A stretch of DNA of 64,000 nucleotides from Spyradosoma sp004558035 (GCF_050314555.1 NZ_JBNPNH010000007.1:39256-103255); one strand, 5' to 3'; counted from the first letter of the stretch, positions 1-8,784 are shown. Notes: generated from the letters alone by a model not told the origin. Made by a program: numbers and translations.

Positions 1-1478
1 GTCACGTTGTGGGCGACGCCGTTGACCGTCATCGACAGGTTCGTGACGTTGCCGGAGACGGACGCGCGCGCGGAGATCGCGGGCGTTCCCGCGGAGGCGG
101 GAGCCGGCGCCGCGGCGGGCGCGGGAGCGGGCTTCGGTTCTTCCTTCGGCGGGAAGTAGAGTTCCTTCACCTGCTGCGGGAACATCGCGTAGATGACGCA
201 GTGCTCGTCGTCCGTCGGGAGATTGTTTTCCTTGAGCTCCTTGCGGAGGTCGTCCATGCGCGGCTTGAGCAGGTCCGCCGGGCGGCAGGTGATCGGGTCC
301 TTCTTCGCGCGTTCGGCGGCGAGCTTGCGGATCTCGGGATCGACCGGCGCGGGCGTCTGCCCGAAGTAGCCGAGGGCGATGTCCATCGCGCCCGGGATGA
401 ACTGTTTCCAGCGACCGAACTTGACGTTCATCGCCGCCTGCGTGCCGACGATCTGCGAGGTCGGCGTGACGAGCGGGATCCAGCCGAGCTTTTCGCGGAT
501 GTAGGGAATTTCCGCGCAGACTTCCTCGAACTTGTCTTCCATTTTGAGCTCCTTGAGCTGGTTGCGGAAGTTCGAGAGCATGCCGCCCGGGACTTCGTAG
601 CGGAGCGCGTCGATGTTGACGACCTCGTTCTTGTGGCTCGTGAATTTGGAAAGTTCCTCGTAGATGCCTTTTTCGTAGGCGGAAATTTCCTCGATGAGCT
701 TGGCGTCGTAGTTCGGGCGGCGCGGATGGCCCTTGAGGAGCGCCATCATGCGCGTGTGGTCCGGGTGCGCGGTGCCGTCGGAGAACGGACGGATCGCGAC
801 GTCCACCGCGTCCACGCCCGCGTCGATCGCGGCGAGGTAGGAGGAGGCGCCGAGGCCGGTCGTCTCGTGCGTGTGGAAGTAGATCGGCACCTTGACGTTG
901 TCCTTGAGGCCCTTGATGATGTCGTAGGCAGCGCGCGGCGAGACGAGGCCCGCCATGTCCTTGAGGCAGATGCTGGCGACGCCCATTTCCGCGAGCGTGC
1001 AGCCGAGCTTGATGAAGCCTTCGACGGTGTGGACGGGGCTGTTCGTGTAGCAGATGGTGCCCTGGGCTTCGCCGCCGGCCTTCTTCGTGGCCTCGATCGC
1101 GGTCTTCATGTTGCGCGGGTCGTTGAGCGCGTCGAAGATGCGGATCGTGTTCATGCCGTGCTTGACCGCCTGCGTCGCGAAGGCGGAGACGACGTCGTCC
1201 GGCGACTGATTGTAGGCGACGATGTTCTGCCCGCGCATGAGCATCATGTGCGGGGTCTTCGTCTTGGCGCGGATGGCGTCGAGGCGCTTGAAGGGAAATT
1301 CTTTGAGGAAGCGCAGGCCGGCGTCGATGGAGGCGCCGCCCCAGGTTTCGAGGCGTCCGTAGCCGACGGCGTCGAGCTTGTCCAAAATCGGGAGCATCTG
1401 CGCCGTGCTCATTCGGGTTGCCGCGAGCGACTGGTGCGCGTCGCGGAGGAGTGTACTGTTGAATACTACCGGTTTCAT
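1..1478 (-). CDS. oadA: Oxaloacetate decarboxylase alpha / pyruvate carboxylase subunit B (3' end outside window)
   Basis: Biotin-dependent carboxyltransferase of the HMGL-like/PYC_OADA family. It moves CO2 between oxaloacetate and a biotinyl domain, either in the membrane Na+-pumping decarboxylase or in a two-subunit pyruvate carboxylase. About 492 codons are visible. RDAHQS (residues 12-17) and the HTH of FHTHET (about 202-204) supply the metal ligands, and CLKDMAGL (about 171-178) holds the carboxylated lysine. A Pro/Ala linker follows, and the expected biotinyl domain starts at the left edge. The start is the ATG at 1478 (MKPVVFNSTLLRD), with no clear Shine-Dalgarno. Partner subunits are not visible, so decarboxylase versus carboxylase cannot be settled. 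Confidence 0.9.
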   Translation of the reverse strand, partial: MKPVVFNSTLLRDAHQSLAATRMSTAQMLPILDKLDAVGYGRLETWGGASIDAGLRFLKEFPFKRLDAIRAKTKTPHMMLMRGQNIVAYNQSPDDVVSAFATQAVKHGMNTIRIFDALNDPRNMKTAIEATKKAGGEAQGTICYTNSPVHTVEGFIKLGCTLAEMGVASICLKDMAGLVSPRAAYDIIKGLKDNVKVPIYFHTHETTGLGASSYLAAIDAGVDAVDVAIRPFSDGTAHPDHTRMMALLKGHPRRPNYDAKLIEEISAYEKGIYEELSKFTSHKNEVVNIDALRYEVPGGMLSNFRNQLKELKMEDKFEEVCAEIPYIREKLGWIPLVTPTSQIVGTQAAMNVKFGRWKQFIPGAMDIALGYFGQTPAPVDPEIRKLAAERAKKDPITCRPADLLKPRMDDLRKELKENNLPTDDEHCVIYAMFPQQVKELYFPPKEEPKPAPAPAAAPAPASAGTPAISARASVSGNVTNLSMTVNGVAHNV

Positions 1479-1583
1479 AGCAAAAAATTTCTGAATTTCG
1501 CACATTTTCCGCGTTTGCGAAAATCTTGTCGAGCTTTAAGCGCGCGGCGGGAAGGCGGTTCGGCGTCCGTCGTCCGCCGGACG

Positions 1584-1631
1584 AAAAAAAAAAGCGTTCC
1601 CGCGAAAATGCCCGCGGGAACGCTTTTTTTT
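1584..1631 (-). terminator. Intrinsic terminator built from an inverted motif pair
   Basis: The arms AGCGTTCCCGCG and CGCGGGAACGCT enclose an 8-nt loop and are flanked by an A tract and a T tract, so the hairpin can work in both directions. It lies just downstream of the minus-strand DUF481 gene and upstream of the oadA-type gene. Both arms are full copies of the dispersed motif. Confidence 0.85.
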
Positions 1632-1649
1632 CGTGAGAGGGAACGGACC

Positions 1650-2729
1650 TTATTTCCAGGCGAAGACGAGCTGGGCGTAGTAGGTCGTGTCCAGGTTTTC
1701 TTCCGCCGTCTTGGGAGAACGGTATTCGTTCTTCATGCCGATGCGGAAATACAGCTGCTCGACGTCCTTGACCTGCATCTGCAGGTAGGTTTCGTGTACG
1801 ACGTAGTAGTGGTTGATGTCGTCGAGACCGGGGACGTAGGAAATCTCCGTCACGATCTTGCCCCAGCTCCACGCGTAGTCGTGCGAGAGCCCGAAGTCGA
1901 GACCGATCGTGTTCGTGTCGTCCTTCGGATCCCAGGTGTCGCCCACGTAGTGCTTGTAGCGTTCGTAGCGGTAGGAGAGACCGCCTCGGACCGAGAAGTG
2001 CCAATCGTCTTCGTTGAGAATCTTGAGCCCGAAGCCCGCCGCGCTCACGTCGAAGAACTCGATGTTCTGCACGCGGTCGAAGCCGGCGTCCGTGCGCGCG
2101 TACCAGAACCAGGGCTTGTGGAACTCGGACGTCCAGTCGAAGCCGGCGTGCAGGTTGTCCGCGGACTTCGTCCAGACGTCGGCGTCGTCGTCGCGCGTCT
2201 TCCCGTAATTATATTTCAAGTACAGCTTGAGGGCGTTGACGGCGTTCTTGATGACGGTCTGCGCGTAGGCGCCGCCGGTGACGCTTTCGGTGTTGCCGGT
2301 CGTTCCCGTGAGGGTCGCGCCGACTTCGTATTCGACCGCGTAATTGAATTTTTCGGCTTCGCGCTCTTCGGGGCTTTTCCCGTCGAGAAGCCAGGACGAA
2401 GTGACGTCGGAGATCGCGACCGAGGTGCCGCCGACGACGATTTCGCCGGGCGTCTGCGAGGCGGCCACGGGGCCCTGCAGCGTCGCGCCGGAGGACGTGC
2501 GGACGTTCAGCGCGGCGTCGCGGGAGATCGAGAGCACTTCGCTCTGCTTGATCTTGGTTTCGTCCGATTCCGTGTTGGACGTTTTGACGGTGACGACGCC
2601 GCCGTCGATTGCGGAGATTTCGCCGACGACGAGCGCGCCGTTCTTGCAGCGGATCTCGTCCGCGGAAAGGTTCGCGGCGAGAATCAGCGTTCCCGCGGCG
2701 AGCGTGAAGGGGAGAAGAGTTTTTTTCAT
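1650..2729 (-). CDS. DUF481-family outer-membrane protein
   Basis: A 359-residue exported protein. MKKTLLPFTLAAGTLILAANLSA is a Sec signal peptide. Residues about 24-115 resemble the small SH3-like strand-rich domain often found before DUF481. From about 130 onward the sequence alternates aromatic and polar residues and ends in FAWK, as expected for a DUF481 (YdiY-like, salt-induced) outer-membrane beta barrel. The family has no firmly established transport substrate. The gene stands alone: the motif hairpin at 2783-2813 separates it from ilvC, and the terminator at 1584-1631 follows it. No Shine-Dalgarno is seen before the ATG. Confidence 0.75.
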   Translation of the reverse strand: MKKTLLPFTLAAGTLILAANLSADEIRCKNGALVVGEISAIDGGVVTVKTSNTESDETKIKQSEVLSISRDAALNVRTSSGATLQGPVAASQTPGEIVVGGTSVAISDVTSSWLLDGKSPEEREAEKFNYAVEYEVGATLTGTTGNTESVTGGAYAQTVIKNAVNALKLYLKYNYGKTRDDDADVWTKSADNLHAGFDWTSEFHKPWFWYARTDAGFDRVQNIEFFDVSAAGFGLKILNEDDWHFSVRGGLSYRYERYKHYVGDTWDPKDDTNTIGLDFGLSHDYAWSWGKIVTEISYVPGLDDINHYYVVHETYLQMQVKDVEQLYFRIGMKNEYRSPKTAEENLDTTYYAQLVFAWK

Positions 2730-2782
2730 GATCGGCTGAGGTGGATTTCGGGTGTTCGGAGGAGGGAAAGTCGCGGAGACGA

Positions 2783-2813
2783 CGCGTTCCCGCGGGATTT
2801 CCGCGGGAACGCG
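2783..2813 (-). terminator. Perfect 13-bp motif hairpin after ilvC
   Basis: CGCGTTCCCGCGG and its exact complement CCGCGGGAACGCG flank a 5-nt loop just past the ilvC stop codon. Both arms contain the full dispersed motif. There is no T tract after the stem, so it may be a weak or Rho-assisted terminator, or simply an inverted motif pair. Confidence 0.6.
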
Positions 2814-2824
2814 CGAATCGGCAA

Positions 2825-3922
2825 TTATTTGGAGGCCTTGCGTTCGAAGAGCTGGCGGATCTTCGCGCCGACGACTTCCGCCGGGTGCTTCGCGAGCTGT
2901 TCGCGCTTCTTGGCGAGCGTCGGGGCGCCCTTTTCGGCTTCCTTCATCCAGGTCTTGGCGAATTCGCCGCTTTCGATGCGCTTCAGCGATTCCTTCATGC
3001 GCTTCTTGACGTCCGGCGTGATGATCTTCGGCCCGTTGTAGTATTCGCCGAATTCAGCCGTGTTGGAGATGACGGCGTTCATCGCCGCGATGCCCTTGTT
3101 GTAGATGATGTCCACGATGAGCTTGGCTTCGTGGATGCACTCGAAGTACGCCATTTCCGGCGGGTAGCCCGCTTCGATCAGCGTTTCGAAGCCGTACTTC
3201 ATCAGGTCCACGATGCCGCCGCAGAGAACGTTCTGTTCGCCGAAGAGGTCTTCGTAGGTTTCCTGCTGCATCGTGCATTCGAGCACGCCGCCGCGCGTGA
3301 GGCCTTCGCCCTTCGCGATCGCGAGCGCCGTCTGCATCGCGTTGCCGCTGGCGTCCTGGAACACCGCGACGAGACCGGGGCAGCCGAAGCCTTCCTCGAA
3401 GACGCGGCGCACTTCCGTTCCCGGGCCCTTGGGCGCGACCATGATCACGTCCACGCCTTCCGGCGGAACGATGTTCTTGAACACGTAGGCGAACCCGTGC
3501 GAGCAGCACAGCGTCTTGCCCGGCGTGACGTACTTCGCGATCTGTTCCGCGTAAACCTTCTTGTGGCTTTCGTCCGGAAGCAGAATGTGGATGATGTCCG
3601 CCTTCTTCGCGGCCTTGTCCACGGAGAGCGTCTCGAAGCCCGCGGCCTTCGCGGCCTTGAACGACTTGCCCGCGCGCACGCCGATGATGACGTTCACGCC
3701 GCTGTCGCGCAGGCAGAGCGCCTGGGCGCGGCCCTGGGCGCCGAAGCCGATGACGGCGATCGTCTTGCCCTTCAGGACCGAATCGTCGACGTCCTTGTCG
3801 TGGTAGATCTTGACGGCCTTCGGCGCCGCCTTTTTCGCGCAGGCCTTGCGGCAGCAGGCTTTTTTCGCCGGAGCCGCGGGAGCCTTCGCAGTTGTCTTTG
3901 CAGTAGCTTTTTTCGTAGCCAT
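2825..3922 (-). CDS. ilvC: Ketol-acid reductoisomerase with Lys/Ala-rich N-terminal tail
   Basis: Converts acetolactate or acetohydroxybutyrate to the dihydroxy acid (valine/isoleucine synthesis) using NADPH and Mg2+. It is a class I enzyme: the Rossmann motif GFGAQG is at 59-64, and the C-terminal knotted domain carries the GIAAMNAVISNTAEFG segment. Normal class I enzymes begin at about KIYHDKD, which is residue 38 here. The first 36 residues are an extra Lys/Ala/Pro tail with cysteines (ACCRKACAKK). No alternative start codon occurs between the tail and the catalytic domain, so the tail is probably translated. The gene lies 22 bp after ilvN in the same orientation. Confidence 0.95.
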   Translation of the reverse strand: MATKKATAKTTAKAPAAPAKKACCRKACAKKAAPKAVKIYHDKDVDDSVLKGKTIAVIGFGAQGRAQALCLRDSGVNVIIGVRAGKSFKAAKAAGFETLSVDKAAKKADIIHILLPDESHKKVYAEQIAKYVTPGKTLCCSHGFAYVFKNIVPPEGVDVIMVAPKGPGTEVRRVFEEGFGCPGLVAVFQDASGNAMQTALAIAKGEGLTRGGVLECTMQQETYEDLFGEQNVLCGGIVDLMKYGFETLIEAGYPPEMAYFECIHEAKLIVDIIYNKGIAAMNAVISNTAEFGEYYNGPKIITPDVKKRMKESLKRIESGEFAKTWMKEAEKGAPTLAKKREQLAKHPAEVVGAKIRQLFERKASK

Positions 3923-3944
3923 GATTTTTGTATGTGATGAAAAA

Positions 3945-4436
3945 TTATTTGCAGGAATTGATGCCGCGTTCGAGCGTCAGCGTTCCCGTGCGCGCCATTT
4001 CGATGATTTCGTAGTTGTTCAGCAGCTTCAGCAGCGCGTTGATCTTGTTCGCGTTGCCCGTGAACTCGATGATCAGGCTTTCGAGCGAGACGTCGATGAT
4101 CTGCGCGCGGAAGATGCCCGCGATCTCGAGAATCTGCGAGCGCGTCGTCTGGTCCGCCTTCACCTTCACCATCACGAGCTCGCGCGCGACGAAGTCCACG
4201 CCGTCGAAATTCTGAACCGTGATGACGTTGACGAGCTTGTCGAGCTGGCGGATGCAGCGGTTGAGCGAAGTCTCGTCCGCGAGAATCGTCGCGGTGATGC
4301 GCGAAATCTTCGGGTCGTGCGTCGGCGCGACGTTCAGCGTTTCGATGTTGAAGCCGCGGCCGCTGAGCATCCCGGAAACGCGGGCGAGAACGCCGAATTT
4401 GTTTTCGACCAAGGCGGAAACTGTATGCTTGTTCAT
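3945..4436 (-). CDS. ilvN: Acetolactate synthase small (regulatory) subunit
   Basis: Regulatory subunit that binds the catalytic subunit IlvB/IlvI and confers valine feedback inhibition. The protein has 163 residues, the usual length. It has an N-terminal ACT domain (HTVSALVENKFGVLARVSGMLSGRGFNIETL) and a C-terminal dimerisation domain ending in ARTGTLTLERG. It is directly followed by ilvC. The large subunit is not in the window, because upstream lie tRNA-Val and an opposite-strand gene, so the ilvBN pair is split. Confidence 0.93.
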   Translation of the reverse strand: MNKHTVSALVENKFGVLARVSGMLSGRGFNIETLNVAPTHDPKISRITATILADETSLNRCIRQLDKLVNVITVQNFDGVDFVARELVMVKVKADQTTRSQILEIAGIFRAQIIDVSLESLIIEFTGNANKINALLKLLNNYEIIEMARTGTLTLERGINSCK

Positions 4437-4451
4437 ATCGCAGAAAATGAA

Positions 4452-4528
4452 TGGTAGGCGCTGAGGGACTCGAACCCCCGACCCTCTCGGTGTAAACGAG
4501 ATGCTCTGACCAGCTGAGCTAAACGCCC
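4452..4528 (-). tRNA. tRNA-Val (anticodon TAC)
   Basis: A full cloverleaf is readable on the minus strand. The acceptor stem is GGGCGTT/AGCGCCT with G-U pairs, followed by the D arm TAGCTCAGCTGGTCAGAGC, the anticodon loop with TAC, the T arm GGGGGTTCGAGTCCC, discriminator A and an encoded CCA. The gene is 77 nt long. Confidence 0.95.
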
Positions 4529-4737
4529 GGGAAATGGACTTAAACCGCTAAAATGCCGCCTTTGACGACACTTTGCAAGAATGGAAATCTTCCGAAATAC
4601 GCGCCGGCGGAGTTTCCCGCGGGAACGCTTTTTTCGGGCTCCGGGCCTTCGGGCTTCCTTCGCGCGTCCGCGCGTTCCCGCGTTTCGTCCCCGCTTTTGC
4701 GCTCGCGTTCGCGCGGGGGAAGTGCTAATTGAATTTC

Positions 4738-6552
4738 ATGAAAAACTCTCGACCCGCCGCACCCCGGAACGCGCTTTTGGAACACCTGAACCTGTTCCCC
4801 ATCCGCGCGGTGGCGGCGCGGTACACGCGGGCGGACGCGGGCGCGGACATGAAGGCGTCCGTCAACGTCGCGCTGCTGACGTTCCCGATGGGCATGGCGT
4901 TCGCGCTGATGGCGGGGCTGCCGGTGCAGATCGGCATCATCGGGTGCGCGGTTTCGGCGGTCGTCGGACCGATTTTTTCGGGAACGCGTTTTTTGGCTTT
5001 CGGACCGTCGAACGCGACGGCGGTGATGCTGCTGAGCGCGCTCGCGGCGGCGGGCGCGGAAACGGCGGACGCGCGCATGGCGCTGCTGCCGACGATCGTT
5101 TTTCTCGTCGGGGTCTTCATGGTGCTGGCGTCGGTCTTCCGCGTGGCGAATCTCGTGCAGTACATTTCGCGCACGGTGGTGACGGGCTACATCACGGCGG
5201 CGGCGGTGCTGATCATGGCGAATCAGCTGCCGAATCTGCTCGGCATCACGCTGCGGGGCTCGGAAGGCACGTTTTCTTCGGTCGCGATGTGCACGCTCCG
5301 GCAATGGCGCGAGGCGCATCCGGCTTCGCTCGCGCTGGCGGCGGGAACGCTCGTCGTCTATCTGCTCGTGCGCAGATTTCTGCCGAAGCTGCCGGACATG
5401 TCGATCGCGCTCGTCGCCTCCTGCGGGCTGATGTTCGCCGTGAACTGGTGGAACGATTATTTCCACGGCGGCGCGTCGCAGACGGTGGCGACGCTCGCGG
5501 ACTTCGGGCTCGAGGAGTTCCGCTTCGCGTTTCCGGACATGAGCCTGAGCGCGCTCAATTCCGCGTTTTCCGCGGCGATGGCGATCGCGATTCTCGGCAT
5601 GATCGAGGCGAGCTCGATCGGCAAATCCGTCGCGGCGCGCGCGGGCGAACGCTTCGACTGCAACCAGGAACTTTTCGGACTCGGCGCGGCGAATCTCGCC
5701 TGCGGGCTCTTCGGCGGCATGCAGGCGAGCGGCTCGCTGACGCGTTCGGCGCTGACGTTCGCGAGCGGCGCGCGGACGGCCTTTTCGGGCATCTTTTCCG
5801 GCGTGATTCTCTTCGGCGCGCTTTTCGGCACGGGCGACCTCATGCACTTCATTCCGAAGCCGGCGCTCGCGGCGCTCGTCATGTTCGCGGGAACGCGGCT
5901 CATCAATCTGAAGGCGATCCGGCTCGTGACGTCGGCTACGCTCGGCGACCGCGCGGTGTTTCTGCTCACGCTCGTCTGCGGCCTGGTGGCGCCGCTCGAC
6001 GTCGCGATCTACTTCGGCGTGGGGCTTTCGATCATTCTTTTCCTGCGCAAGACGTCCACGCCGGAAATCGTCGAATACGGCTACAACGACCGCGGCGAAC
6101 TCGCGGAAAAGACGCGCGGCGACGTCTCGGGAACGCCCGAAGTCTCCATCGTTCACATCGACGGCAATCTTTATTTCGGCTCGGCGGAAATCTTCCGCGA
6201 CCAGCTGCGCCGCATGCTCGCGAATCCGAACCTGCGCGTGCTGATTCTCAAGTTCCGCAACGCGCACCATCTCGACGCGACGAGCGCCATGCTGCTGGAG
6301 GAGCTCGTCCGCTCGGCGCACGCCGCGGGGCGCGGCATCATCATCTGCGAAGTGCGCGCGGAAGTCTATCGCGTGTTCCGCGCCGCGAAGCTCGTCTCCG
6401 TGATCGGACGCGAAAACATTTTCCGCGACATGCCGAGCAATCTGACGCTTTCTGCCTCGCGCGCGATCCGCCACGCCTACAAGCTGCTCGGCGGCAAGGA
6501 GGCGCGCGTGAGCATCTACGCCAAGGCGAAGCCGGAGCCCGCCGCGGAATGA
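4738..6552 (+). CDS. SulP-family anion transporter with STAS domain
   Basis: Inner-membrane transporter of the SulP/SLC26 family; the substrate is probably sulfate, bicarbonate or another anion. About the first 430 of 604 residues are hydrophobic helices, including the conserved early segment FPMGMAFALMAGLPVQIGI and the GLFGGMQASGSLTRSALTFASGARTA region. The C-terminal STAS domain (about 460-580) has HIDGNLYFGSAE and the loop LDATSAMLLEEL. I chose the ATG at 4738 rather than the in-frame TTG at 4729. No Shine-Dalgarno is seen. Substrate specificity cannot be told from the sequence. Confidence 0.9.
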   Translation: MKNSRPAAPRNALLEHLNLFPIRAVAARYTRADAGADMKASVNVALLTFPMGMAFALMAGLPVQIGIIGCAVSAVVGPIFSGTRFLAFGPSNATAVMLLSALAAAGAETADARMALLPTIVFLVGVFMVLASVFRVANLVQYISRTVVTGYITAAAVLIMANQLPNLLGITLRGSEGTFSSVAMCTLRQWREAHPASLALAAGTLVVYLLVRRFLPKLPDMSIALVASCGLMFAVNWWNDYFHGGASQTVATLADFGLEEFRFAFPDMSLSALNSAFSAAMAIAILGMIEASSIGKSVAARAGERFDCNQELFGLGAANLACGLFGGMQASGSLTRSALTFASGARTAFSGIFSGVILFGALFGTGDLMHFIPKPALAALVMFAGTRLINLKAIRLVTSATLGDRAVFLLTLVCGLVAPLDVAIYFGVGLSIILFLRKTSTPEIVEYGYNDRGELAEKTRGDVSGTPEVSIVHIDGNLYFGSAEIFRDQLRRMLANPNLRVLILKFRNAHHLDATSAMLLEELVRSAHAAGRGIIICEVRAEVYRVFRAAKLVSVIGRENIFRDMPSNLTLSASRAIRHAYKLLGGKEARVSIYAKAKPEPAAE

Positions 6553-6637
6553 GGGGCGCGCCGCCGCCCGCCCTTTTCCCGCCTTACACCTTACACATTA
6601 CACCTTCCACTTTCCACTTTCCACATTATACCCTCCA

Positions 6638-7039
6638 ATGCCTGTTTTCGTTTACTGCATCGTGAATCCCGACGGGAGCGACGGCGCGACCCTCGAAATC
6701 GAACAGTCTTTCGGCGACGCGCCGCTCACGCGTCACCCGCTCACGGGCGAGCCGCTCCGCCGCGTCCTCACGCCCGCGGGACTGGTGACGCGCTACGGCG
6801 AAGGCGAAATCCGCCGCAAGGTGAACGATTCGCGCGAGCTCGAACGGCTCGGCTTCACGCGCTACGAGCGCGATCCCGCCTCCGGGCGTTATTTCAAGAC
6901 GGCGGGAACGGACCCGAACGCGCCGGAATCCTTCGCGAAGCCGCGCGGCGACGAGCTGCTCCCGCACGAGGCGGACCTGCTTCACGGCGACGGCTGCACG
7001 TGTTCCCATTGCCGCGGCAAGCACCATCACGACCATTAA
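6638..7039 (+). CDS. FmdB-like small protein with lost ribbon cysteines and His/Cys-rich tail
   Basis: 133 residues. The N-terminus (MPVFVYCIVNPDGSDGATLEIEQSF, then PLTRHPLTGEPLRRVLTPAG) matches the layout of FmdB/CxxC_CxxC_SSSS zinc-ribbon proteins, but the CxxC pairs are replaced by NPDG and HPLTG. A separate C-terminal tail, GCTCSHCRGKHHHDH, could bind metal. The family has been called regulatory, but its function is not established. Just upstream is a simple-word intergenic repeat of CCTTACACC and TTCCACTTTCC units at 6582-6630. Confidence 0.6.
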   Translation: MPVFVYCIVNPDGSDGATLEIEQSFGDAPLTRHPLTGEPLRRVLTPAGLVTRYGEGEIRRKVNDSRELERLGFTRYERDPASGRYFKTAGTDPNAPESFAKPRGDELLPHEADLLHGDGCTCSHCRGKHHHDH

Positions 7040-7106
7040 GAGCCGCGCCGCGGCGTTCCCGCGAAAGCAGGTTTCAGCGTCCTTTTTCGACGGGAAGAAA
7101 GACACG

Positions 7107-7146
7107 AAAAAGCCCGCAAGCCCTGTATTTATCAAGGTTTGCGGGC
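7107..7146 (-). terminator. Intrinsic terminator of tRNA-Pro
   Basis: On the minus strand the stem GCCCGCAA/TTGCGGGC is followed by five T residues, directly downstream of tRNA-Pro. It does not contain the dispersed motif. Confidence 0.8.
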
Positions 7147-7162
7147 GATTTCGGGAGAAAAT

Positions 7163-7240
7163 TGGTCGAGCTGAGAGGATTCGAACCTCCGACCCTTTGC
7201 ACCCCATGCAAATGCGCTAGCCAGACTGCGCTACAGCTCG
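7163..7240 (-). tRNA. tRNA-Pro (anticodon GGG)
   Basis: Minus-strand cloverleaf with a perfectly paired acceptor stem CGAGCTG/CAGCTCG. The anticodon stem TTTGC/GCAAA holds loop ATGGGGT, giving anticodon GGG. The T arm GGAGGTTCGAATCC, discriminator A and encoded CCA are present. Length 78 nt. Confidence 0.95.
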
Positions 7241-7385
7241 TAAAAGGAGTTTTCAGTTTCCTCTTTTCCCCGGGCGTTGTCAACCGGATTTTTGTTCGGT
7301 TTTTTTGTGCGCTTAAAAATCTCCCTTTCGGTGCGCTTTTTTATGAGGCATCGCGGTATTCGCGACGGCGGGCGCGCGTTTCCGC

Positions 7386-7414
7386 TTGACGGTTTTTCCG
7401 CGCGCATTTATTGT
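7386..7414 (+). promoter_or_regulatory. Sigma-70-type promoter of rpmF-plsX
   Basis: TTGACG at 7386-7391 and TATTGT at 7409-7414 are separated by exactly 17 bp. They lie about 40 bp upstream of the rpmF start codon in AT-rich DNA. The assignment rests on consensus match only. Confidence 0.55.
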
Positions 7415-7454
7415 TTCACCTTACATTTTTTAACAACCTTTTTCATCACAAGCC

Positions 7455-7634
7455 ATGGGCCAACCGAAACGCAAACAGTCCAAACGCCGCAGCGCTCTTC
7501 GCCGCGGAGCCAATCAGTACAAAGCGCCGCTTCTTTCCAAGGATCCGGCGGATGGAACCGCGTGCCTGCCGCACCGCGTCAATCCCGCCACGGGAATGTA
7601 TCGCGGCCGCAAGGTCATCGACGTCGAAATCTGA
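7455..7634 (+). CDS. rpmF: Ribosomal protein bL32
   Basis: A 59-residue ribosomal large-subunit protein that reads MGQPKRKQSKRRSALRRG, followed by CLPHRVNPATGMYRGRKV. The PKRK...S..R start and the LPHRV...G.Y.GR.V end are diagnostic for bL32. The paired CxxC zinc ligands of the C+ form are absent (one Cys only), so this is a zinc-independent C- type. It sits 63 bp upstream of plsX, the classic rpmF-plsX arrangement linking ribosome and lipid synthesis. Confidence 0.95.
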   Translation: MGQPKRKQSKRRSALRRGANQYKAPLLSKDPADGTACLPHRVNPATGMYRGRKVIDVEI

Positions 7635-7697
7635 GGTCGTCCTTTCGGGCGATTTTTGTCTGTCTTAGTTCCCGCAAAAGCGTTAGTCTTTTCGCTG

Positions 7698-8771
7698 ATG
7701 GACGCTGAGACACATTCATATCGGATTGCCGTAGACTGCATGGGCGGGGACAAAGGTCCCGAAGAAGTCGTCCATGCGGTCGCCTTGGCGTTGCGCGAGA
7801 TCGGCGAGAACGACAGGCTCGTCCTCGTCGGTCGCGAGCCGGTGCTCGCGCCGCATCTGCGCCGCCTCGGTCTCAACCGCAATCCGCATATCGAAGTGCG
7901 TCACGCTCCCGACGAAATCCAGATGACGGACAAGCCGATGCAGGCGCTGAAATCGAAGAAGAACGCTTCGATGATCGTCGCATTCGAGATGCTGAAGGCG
8001 GGCGAGGTGGACGCCGTCGTCTCGACGGGCAACACGAAGGTGCTCGTCGGCGCGGGAACGATCAAAGTCCGCATGATGCCGGGCTGCCAGCGCCCCGCGC
8101 TGACGGCGATCATGCCGCGCAAGGCGGGCTTTACCATCATGGTGGACGTCGGCGCGAATCCGGAAACGACGCCCGAACAGCTCGTCCACAACACGATTCT
8201 CGGCTCGCTCTATTCCATCGCCATGCTTTCGACGAAGAAGCCGCGCGTCGGTCTGCTGACCGTCGGCACGGAGGAAGGCAAGGGCGGGGAACGCATCAAT
8301 AAGACCAACGCCTATCTGAAGGAGCTGACGAAGCGGCTCGACTGGTTCGAGTACGCGGGCCCGGTGGAAGGCTTCGACGTGTTTCAGGGCGACGTGGACG
8401 TCATCGTCACGGACGGCTTCACGGGCAACATCGTGCTCAAGTCCGTCGAGGGGCTCGTCCACATGCTCAAGGACATTCTTTCCGCGAAGGTGAAGCGCAA
8501 CCCGCTTTACATCGTCGCGATGGTCATGCTCTACCCGCTGCTGAAGGCGGTGAAATCGCAGCTCCGTCCGGAAAAATTCGGCGGCGCGCCGCTGCTCGGG
8601 CTCAACGGCATGGTGATCAAGGCGCACGGCTCCAGCAACCGTTACGGCACCAGCGCCGCGATTCTGATGGCGCGCAACGCGCTCGCGAGCGGCGTTTCCT
8701 CCCGCGCGCCCCAGGCGCTTTCCGAAGCGAATCTGGCGCTTGAGGAAATCAAGGAAGAGCTCGTCTGCTGA
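7698..8771 (+). CDS. plsX: Phosphate acyltransferase PlsX
   Basis: Makes acyl-phosphate from acyl-ACP for PlsY in phospholipid synthesis. The protein has 357 residues from the ATG at 7698. An in-frame TTG at 7656 would add 14 residues, which I consider less likely. Family landmarks are RIAVDCMGGDKGPE at the N-terminus, VSTGNTKVLVGAGTIKVRMMPG, GANPETTPEQL and the C-terminal LLGLNGMVIKAHGSSN. The gene forms an operon with rpmF and ends at a motif terminator shared with the convergent acyltransferase gene. Confidence 0.95.
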   Translation: MDAETHSYRIAVDCMGGDKGPEEVVHAVALALREIGENDRLVLVGREPVLAPHLRRLGLNRNPHIEVRHAPDEIQMTDKPMQALKSKKNASMIVAFEMLKAGEVDAVVSTGNTKVLVGAGTIKVRMMPGCQRPALTAIMPRKAGFTIMVDVGANPETTPEQLVHNTILGSLYSIAMLSTKKPRVGLLTVGTEEGKGGERINKTNAYLKELTKRLDWFEYAGPVEGFDVFQGDVDVIVTDGFTGNIVLKSVEGLVHMLKDILSAKVKRNPLYIVAMVMLYPLLKAVKSQLRPEKFGGAPLLGLNGMVIKAHGSSNRYGTSAAILMARNALASGVSSRAPQALSEANLALEEIKEELVC

Positions 8772-8784
8772 CTTTCGTTTTTCT

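Noticed and set aside
9..3041. A 1,010-codon open frame on the plus strand
   Set aside because: It is antisense to the oadA-type and DUF481 genes and runs into ilvC. Its Arg/Val/Asp-rich sequence matches no family and arises from the high-GC codon pattern.
7280..7310. AACCG...CGGTT with T tracts as a terminator
   Set aside because: The stem is only 5 bp and no gene ends just upstream on the plus strand.
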